From positions 1 through 11,983 of the forward strand of contig JAOXYC010195131.1 of assembly GCA_028565715.1 (NCBI GenBank): a DNA stretch of 11,983 nt, read 5' to 3'. The number at the start of each line of letters is the position of its first letter. Within the stretch, counting starts at the first letter, position 1. The stretch is from Phoronis pallida (taxonomy: Eukaryota > Phoronida > Phoronidae). Position numbers and translations under genes: made by a program. Shown here one piece after another: positions 9,201-11,983 of the stretch. The notes beneath the pieces are model-generated. The model was not told the origin of the DNA. It ran no database searches and saw only the letters and a program-made list of their open reading frames with translations.

Positions 9201-11501
9201 GCACCTTGAGATACCTCCCCTCGTGCTTATTTCTGAACCCGCGCTTCTTTGTAGAGTTGCAAGAGTATGATAATTTTCAAATTCCACCAAGGAAATAATT
9301 TTATCTTCCTCACAGTTGAAGAACACCTTGAATTTTTTTTGCTTTATTTCATTTCAGTGTGTTTCTTCTGCACTTTGGGAATTGTATTTTGCAAATGATA
9401 CTATATTCCAAACCTCCGAATATTCCTGGAAATTCTGCTTTTTGAACTAAAAATACTTTTAAAGCAATATAGCACAGAAATTACTGCATAACTCAAGGAA
9501 TTGAGATATTTGAACTCATTTGGGTGCACTGTGTGTGTGTTTTTATCATTAGAAGTTGTAACATTATCAGTTACTAGGTGATGGTTTATGGTTTTATGTT
9601 ATTTAGACTCTAAACAATAGACTAGGTTTTAGGTGTTACATTTTTTCTGAAAATAGACTATTGTGAAATACACAGGGTGCCCTACATTTTTGGGGTGATC
9701 CGCCTACTTAATAATTGAGAAAGTTGAAAAATTAGATCCTTGTACCGAAATTTCCATCTGTTGAGGGTTTCCCCGAGATCAGAGTTGCTCATGGCAGATG
9801 TTACTCCTAAAGAGGGAGTAACATGTTTACTAGCTCACCATTTGCAAGTTTGTTTTCAATGATCAAAGAATTTTTCTCAAATCAGAAAAAACGAAACTGG
9901 TCTGACTCTAAAATTGCAGATGATGATACTTCATTTCTTGAGATCTCATTGAAGGTTGATAAGATGAGGGAGGACTTTTACTCCTAGGCAAAGTGTCAGC
10001 TAGACTCTCCTACAGCCCATCTCAAACAAGGGTCTGTTCTCCCTACGTGTTAATGGAGTCCCGCTAAGTATATGTTGATTACGACACTCTGCTAAAACAC
10101 AGTCTCGACTCCTACTTTCCGTGAAAAAAATGGAAGAACCCCTGCGTTTGATGCAGTCTAATTGTCAGCCAGCACTCAATTCTTTGCAGTGCCAAAGAAG
10201 CCTCTGCTCAATTCTATAATGTTCCAATGAAGCTTCCATCCAAAACAGGTTGTCTGGCAGTTTCCCTTTGTTTTGCTGTCAGATTTAAGATGTTCTTATC
10301 CTATTGTGTAATGGTCCCCCGACTCAGTCGGATTCATTGTTTTTCATCCACCAACTCATGTTTTCATGGACATCCAAGTCAACAGCGTTTGCTTTTGTAA
10401 GCCCCTGTCATAGGGATGAGGCAGTAATTAATTAGCTCATATCGCTGATAGATTGCTGTTGATTTTATCATCGAAATGATGTCATTCTGCATCCTATTTA
10501 GTTTCCTGTCATTGTGGTTTAAAACCACTGACATTGTCAATGTCTCTTTCAAAAACAAACAATTTGGTAACTTATGGGTAAGATTACCTTGCTGACATGA
10601 TACACATAATTTTACTAGGTGACATACCATAAATTGGGTTTATAAACTTTTGCATTTAAACATCCGATACGTTTTTTTGGTAAAAATTGAGATAAAGTGG
10701 AGTCTAAAAATCAATTAAAATCGGGACATTGCTTTTAATTACCCAAATAAAAACCATGGCAATGGAGGATACTTGGTAACTCAGTCATGTTTTATTGCAT
10801 TTTTACCCATTCTGACGTCAAACTCATTTAGTACCAGCCACACAAGTTAAAACAGTTGGTCAATGTCATTCATCTATGGAAATACTTGTTTGTTGTAAAC
10901 ATTACCATTTCTAAATTGAATTGCAATTTAATGTGTAGTTTAATTATTAAACCATGCAGCCTGTTCTGCCGAATGTCACCATGGCAAAACACAAATGATC
11001 AAGAAGCAAAATTATGTTTTAGTCCACTAAGTATATTGTATTGATGCCAGCACAACAATGGGGATTACAAATCTCAGGTGCTGGCGCAGTATTACATGAT
11101 CAACCGGAGTCAGACCTTGCTTAGGATTGGAACCTCAGATCTGATTCTATTCGATTGAAGGTCTGGGGTTCGAGTCGCTTTTTCTTGCTTCAAATTTTCA
11201 TGTTCTAGGTTCGACAGTTCATTTCAAATATTTTTTCTTCAATATGTTAATGATATTTGTTATTGCCTTACTGTGCTTATATTGAAATCAATTTGACAAA
11301 TTAATAAATTTGACATAAATTTCACCTGTTGTTTAGTCACTCAATCACTCAATCATTAATCAACTACATTTATTTTTACAGGTGCAATTCGTAGTTGAGC
11401 GTCATCTTGAAAGCCTGGAGAGATTGGCGGATTCAGGGGACTCCCTACCACAAGTGAATAATCTGATCAAACAGATGACAGAGATTGAATCATTGGCACA
11501 G
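206..11501 (+). CDS. MCF2L: Partial gene for DBS/MCF2-type Rho guanine nucleotide exchange factor (six internal exons)
   Basis: The coding parts are 206-296, 640-753, 2360-2476, 2927-3195, 5487-5601 and 11382-11501. Joined, they give one open frame of 275 codons after a first base that completes a codon from an upstream exon. Residues 1-107 are the C-terminal part of a CRAL-TRIO (Sec14-like) domain. Residues 108-235 are a helical linker running into a spectrin-like repeat, and residues 236-275 continue that repeat. Seen: family blocks such as GFVLLIDRR, VLVLRPNGFF, LTADLGG, MPNDVEST and LELRQFEEIF occur in the order found in vertebrate DBS. Known of the family: DBS/Dbl proteins use a downstream DH-PH module to load GTP on Cdc42, RhoA and related GTPases at membranes, while the N-terminal CRAL-TRIO and spectrin regions bind lipid and restrain or locate the enzyme. 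The DH-PH part is beyond the window. Invertebrate genes of this type may be co-orthologous to MCF2, MCF2L and MCF2L2, so the symbol names the family rather than a proven one-to-one orthologue. Confidence 0.92.
297..639. other. Intron 1, phase 0, no other feature seen
   Basis: This is 343 bases of AT-rich sequence from GTAAGT to TTATTTCAG. It contains no readable exon, no tRNA-type box pair and no notable repeat. Confidence 0.85.
640..753 (+). CDS. MCF2L: Exon 2 in window: CRAL-TRIO domain continued
   Basis: The exon is 38 codons with phase 0 at both ends, bounded by TTATTTCAG and CAG|GTGAGG. It reads SYFPSGISEVLVLRPNGFFS and then NLATDMGLKIVKDEYNFQ. The segment VLVLRPNGFF is the most diagnostic piece: vertebrate DBS has VLVLRPTGFF at the same place, just after the helix encoded by exon 1 (recalled). 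It is the next strand of the Sec14-like fold plus the helix that packs over the lipid pocket. The exon follows directly in frame from exon 1. Confidence 0.93.
754..2359. other. Intron 2, phase 0, AT-rich with homopolymer runs
   Basis: This 1606-base intron has a GTGAGG donor and an unusual acceptor, TTTAAAG. It is AT-rich, with dense T and A runs between about 1600 and 1945. No coding segment, tRNA-like box pair or clear mobile element was recognised. A small GC-richer patch at about 1634-1654 contains the inverted repeat AGGG-CGA-CCCT. Confidence 0.8.
1600..1945. repeat. Low-complexity poly-T / poly-A rich stretch
   Basis: Many T runs of 8-10 bases and one A run of 9 lie close together, for example at 1605-1614, 1719-1729, 1770-1778 and 1800-1818. 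The strand changes from T-rich to A-rich and back. It may be the remains of several poly-A tails of old insertions, but no element body or target-site duplication could be defined. Confidence 0.55.
2360..2476 (+). CDS. MCF2L: Exon 3 in window: end of CRAL-TRIO domain with LGG motif
   Basis: The exon is 39 codons, phase 0 at both ends, reading VVLLNSVKELHERIPCDQLT then ADLGGTIVFDHTEWIQHRA. The pattern V-x-L-x-SV-x-x-LH, QLT-x-DLGG and W-x-x-x-R is shared with vertebrate DBS (recalled). The DLGG element is the typical closing motif of Sec14-like domains, and W-x-x-x-R leads into the linker. The donor GCT|GTGAGT is good. The acceptor AAAG|GTG is weak because it has A at -3 and a poor pyrimidine tract. 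The next upstream candidate, CCAG before 2329, is excluded because it would add 31 bases and break the frame, so 2360 is the start that keeps both phase and homology. Confidence 0.9.
2477..2926. other. Intron 3, phase 0, 3' part open in the downstream frame
   Basis: This 450-base intron runs from GTGAGT to TTATTCACAG. It holds no recognised element. Its last 93 bases (from an ATG at 2834) happen to be open in the frame of exon 4. That run shows no family similarity and is interrupted by the splice acceptor, so it is not annotated as coding. Confidence 0.8.
2927..3195 (+). CDS. MCF2L: Exon 4 in window: helical linker after CRAL-TRIO in DBS-like RhoGEF
   Basis: The exon is 269 bases, entering in phase 0 after TTCACAG and leaving two bases into an arginine codon at the GTGAGA donor (3196). 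It opens AVEKFAANVSSLSTARIELL, contains EIEMPNDVESTEQQIQEHAA, and ends DAHIAAINR. Vertebrate DBS has the same order of motifs: A-x-E-x-F at the start, then LPNDVQST-x-x-x-x-x-H in the middle, then a less conserved stretch before the spectrin-like repeat (recalled). The stretch with MNPSPCVSADAHIAAI is variable in the family. Composition is less AT-rich than the flanking introns, as expected for real coding sequence. Confidence 0.92.
4269..4314. repeat. Imperfect TACAA/CAATA microsatellite
   Basis: The pentamer ACAAT/CAATA recurs about seven times in roughly 46 bases, with substitutions and short interruptions (TACAATACAATATACAG, then CATACAATACAAATACAATG). It is a degenerate simple repeat lying in an intron. 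Confidence 0.8.
4793..4803 (+). promoter_or_regulatory. Pol III A box of the SINE
   Basis: TGGCGCAGTGG fits the internal promoter consensus TRGYNNARNNG at every position. It lies 63 bases before the B box, somewhat further than in an intronless tRNA gene, in keeping with an expanded SINE head. Confidence 0.85.
4856..4866 (+). promoter_or_regulatory. Pol III B box of the SINE
   Basis: GGTTCGAGTCC is a perfect match to the B-box consensus GGTTCGANTCC, corresponding to the T loop of the ancestral tRNA. Confidence 0.9.
5487..5601 (+). CDS. MCF2L: Exon 5 in window: start of spectrin-like repeat of DBS-like RhoGEF
   Basis: The first base (G) completes the arginine codon split after exon 4, then 38 codons follow. 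It reads LLDQLTEIERGFSEIWTTYE then LKLHQTLELRQFEEIFKQ. Vertebrate DBS has RLL-x-QL at the same junction and W-x-x-x-x-x-KL-x-x-x-L-x-LR-x-FE-x-x-F further on (recalled), which is the first long helix of the spectrin-like repeat. The heptad-like spacing of W, L, L, L, F and F supports a helix. The acceptor ATTCCAG is good. The donor CAG|GTTTGT is weaker than the others, with T at +3 and +4. It splices in phase 0 to exon 6, across the longest intron in the window. Confidence 0.92.
7928..7962 (+). promoter_or_regulatory. Candidate Pol II core promoter: TATA box plus initiator inside intron 5
   Basis: TATATAAAG at 7928-7936 is an excellent TATA box. The initiator-like TCAGTT lies at 7957-7962. 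Taking its A (7959) as +1, the TATA box begins at -31, the spacing used by metazoan TATA promoters. The initiator fits the TCAKTY form known from arthropods and the looser YYANWYY form. An inverted CCAAT (ATTGG, 7819-7823) lies about 140 bases upstream, further than is typical. The next ATG downstream opens a 30-codon frame ending at a splice donor in the right phase for exon 6. That agreement is the main reason to believe it, as TATA-like words alone are common in AT-rich DNA. Confidence 0.62.
8063..8152 (+). CDS. Candidate alternative first coding exon of the DBS-like gene
   Basis: From the ATG at 8063 there are 30 codons, MKEDKYLSRCLKILKAGHGK then LVQLLDCICE, ending exactly at a consensus donor GTAAGT (8153-8158). 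The exon leaves in phase 0, as exon 6 requires. The joined protein would read ...LLDCICE-VQFVVERHLES..., continuing without a stop. There is an in-frame TGA at 8021-8023 and no ATG in the 104-base leader from the predicted start at 7959. The ATG context has G at -3. The peptide is leucine-rich with hydrophobic spacing that could form an amphipathic helix, and it has no signal peptide. Inferred role: N-terminus of an isoform lacking the CRAL-TRIO domain and the exon-5 helix. I do not recognise this peptide from any known isoform. Chance is possible, as only 30 codons are involved. Confidence 0.58.
9798..9824. repeat. Perfect 10-bp-arm inverted repeat (hairpin)
   Basis: ATGTTACTCC (9798-9807) and GGAGTAACAT (9815-9824) are exact reverse complements separated by the 7-base loop TAAAGAG. 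As RNA on either strand this would form a stable short hairpin. It is too short for a microRNA precursor. The word TTACTCCTA occurs again at about 9979-9987, so the region may be part of an old repeat. Confidence 0.7.
10319..10331. repeat. 13-base palindrome CCGACT-C-AGTCGG
   Basis: Six-base arms are perfectly complementary around a single C. The GC-rich arms stand out in AT-rich DNA. It resembles a dimeric-factor binding site but matches no site that I can name with confidence. Confidence 0.5.
11075..11183 (+). mobile_element. Degenerate tRNA-like / SINE head relic
   Basis: An A-box-like TGGCGCAGTAT (11082-11092) and a B-box-like GGTTCGAGTCG (11167-11177) lie in the same orientation and are followed at once by a T5 run (11179-11183), the type of sequence that ends Pol III transcripts. 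The boxes are 85 bases apart, too far for an intronless tRNA. The T stem and D stem do not pair well, so this is not a working tRNA gene. An 8-bp perfect inverted repeat (CAGACCTT 11111-11118, AAGGTCTG 11158-11165) lies between the boxes. It shares TGGCGCAGT and GGTTCGAGTC with the SINE at 4781 and may be a decayed or different SINE head. Confidence 0.5.
11338..11356. repeat. Short tandem repeat of TCAATCAC
   Basis: The octamer occurs twice in tandem with a partial third copy (CACTCAATCACTCAATCATT), just upstream of the likely branch-point region and T-rich tract of exon 6. It is a minor tandem duplication. Confidence 0.6.
11382..11501 (+). CDS. MCF2L: Exon 6 in window: spectrin-like repeat continued
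   Basis: The exon is 40 codons, phase 0 at both ends, between TTTTTACAG and CAG|GTGAGG. It reads VQFVVERHLESLERLADSGD then SLPQVNNLIKQMTEIESLAQ. Vertebrate DBS has V-x-x-x-x-x-x-x-x-x-x-x-x-x-x-x-DIG-x-SL-x-x-V-x-x-LL-x-x-x-x-x-x-E at this point (recalled); here the turn is DSGDSLPQV. It is the helix-turn-helix joining the first and second helices of the spectrin-like repeat. It would be used by both the full-length transcript (from exon 5) and the proposed short transcript (from 8063-8152), since both donors are phase 0. Confidence 0.9.
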
Positions 11502-11615
11502 GTGAGGAACATTGTGAGGTGGATGTCCTTGAGCTGACATCTGAGTGAGATTTATAACGTTTGTCCTTGTCAAAATGTTAGTGGCCCTAAATTGTATTTT
11601 TTTGCAAACTACAGG

Positions 11616-11632
11616 ATTGATTGTGAATCAAT
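11616..11632. repeat. Palindrome ATTGATT-GTG-AATCAAT (copy 1 of a pair)
   Basis: Seven-base arms are perfectly complementary around GTG. The surrounding text TTGATTGTGAATCAATGCAAT is almost repeated at 11838-11859. Confidence 0.65.
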
Positions 11633-11837
11633 GCAATTAAAAAACATTGAATCCGTCAAATAATTTAACAATTAAAAAAAACCTTTAAAATCGGATGCGT
11701 GTGGCTGCATGCATCACTTTGTAAGTCAAGTTTTAATCTTGAAGGATTTAATTTTTGAAGAATTGCAAGATTCTCAGTCGTTGAAAAAACTAAGAAATTA
11801 TCACTGAATCACTATTTATAAGGTTGCAATTTGTTAT

Positions 11838-11853
11838 TTGATTGCTGAATCAA
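11838..11853. repeat. Palindrome TTGATT-GCTG-AATCAA (copy 2 of a pair)
   Basis: Six-base arms are perfectly complementary around GCTG. With its flank (TTGATTGCTGAATCAATGGAAT) it differs from copy 1 by one inserted base and one substitution. Confidence 0.65.
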
Positions 11854-11983
11854 TGGAATGCCTCATCAAAGCATATCAATCTAATAATAATCAGTCATGT
11901 GCCACATTGTTTGTGGATCTTTGAGGTAATATTTACATTTGTTTATCCATGGTTCGCTGGAGTTCCCATACACCAACTGGCTC

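Larger units (their letters stand above)
5602..11381. other. Intron 5, phase 0, 5.8 kb, hosts a candidate internal promoter
   Basis: This 5780-base intron runs from GTTTGT to TTATTTTTACAG. The 5.6-7.9-kb part shows no gene or repeat that I recognise; scattered ORFs on both strands have no family similarity. A candidate promoter and alternative first exon occupy 7928-8152. From 8.16 to 9.65 kb the sequence is AT-rich with nothing recognised. From 9.7 to 10.35 kb it is less AT-rich and contains a strong hairpin and a 13-base palindrome, possibly an unrecognised old insertion. Nothing is seen between 10.35 and 11.07 kb. A tRNA-like relic lies at 11.08-11.18 kb, just before the acceptor region. 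Confidence 0.78.
11502..11983. other. Start of the next intron, phase 0, window ends inside it
   Basis: This is 482 bases after the GTGAGG donor. It is AT-rich with no readable continuation of the spectrin-like repeat, so the next exon lies beyond the window. It contains two related short palindromes (11616-11632 and 11838-11853). Confidence 0.75.

Noticed and set aside
9527-9541. TG dinucleotide repeat
   Set aside because: Only about five units, too short to report as a microsatellite.
11075-11183. Intron-containing tRNA gene
   Set aside because: The D stem cannot form, the T stem is broken and no acceptor stem exists. It is better read as a relic.

Overview
This window is animal (metazoan) nuclear DNA: AT-rich, with short exons separated by long introns. 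It carries the middle part of one plus-strand gene. Six exons can be read at 206-296, 640-753, 2360-2476, 2927-3195, 5487-5601 and 11382-11501. They have GT/AG borders and compatible splice phases, and they join into one open frame of 275 codons plus one leading base. The protein matches the Dbl-family Rho guanine nucleotide exchange factor DBS (vertebrate MCF2L and its paralogues MCF2 and MCF2L2), as judged from remembered family sequence, not from a search. Exons 1-3 encode the C-terminal part of the CRAL-TRIO (Sec14-like) lipid-binding domain. Exons 4-6 encode the following helical linker and the start of the spectrin-like repeat. The N-terminus and the catalytic DH-PH part lie outside the window. 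The species cannot be named. A non-vertebrate animal is likely because the protein is a diverged member of the family and the introns hold an unfamiliar tRNA-derived SINE.

Layout: 1-205 is the end of an upstream intron. Exons 1-4 lie in the first 3.2 kb. A 2.3-kb intron (3196-5486) holds an imperfect TACAA/CAATA microsatellite and a clear tRNA-derived SINE with Pol III A and B boxes. A 5.8-kb intron (5602-11381) follows exon 5. After exon 6, 11502-11983 is the start of the next intron.

The most interesting item lies inside the 5.8-kb intron: a well-formed candidate Pol II core promoter (TATATAAAG at 7928, initiator TCAGTT at 7957 with correct spacing). It is followed by a 104-nt leader without any ATG, then a 30-codon reading frame starting at the first ATG (8063) and ending at a consensus GTAAGT donor (8153) in the phase that fits exon 6. 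This looks like an alternative first exon giving a DBS isoform without the CRAL-TRIO domain, its N-terminal helix replacing the segment encoded by exon 5. Known Dbl-family proteins are regulated by their N-terminal regions, so such an isoform could have different location or activity. This is a prediction from sequence only.

Other intron content: a second, degenerate tRNA-like relic near 11.1 kb, a perfect 10-bp-arm hairpin at 9798-9824, two related palindromes after exon 6, and homopolymer-rich DNA at 1.6-1.95 kb. No bacterial genes, CRISPR arrays, rRNA genes or intact tRNA genes were seen.
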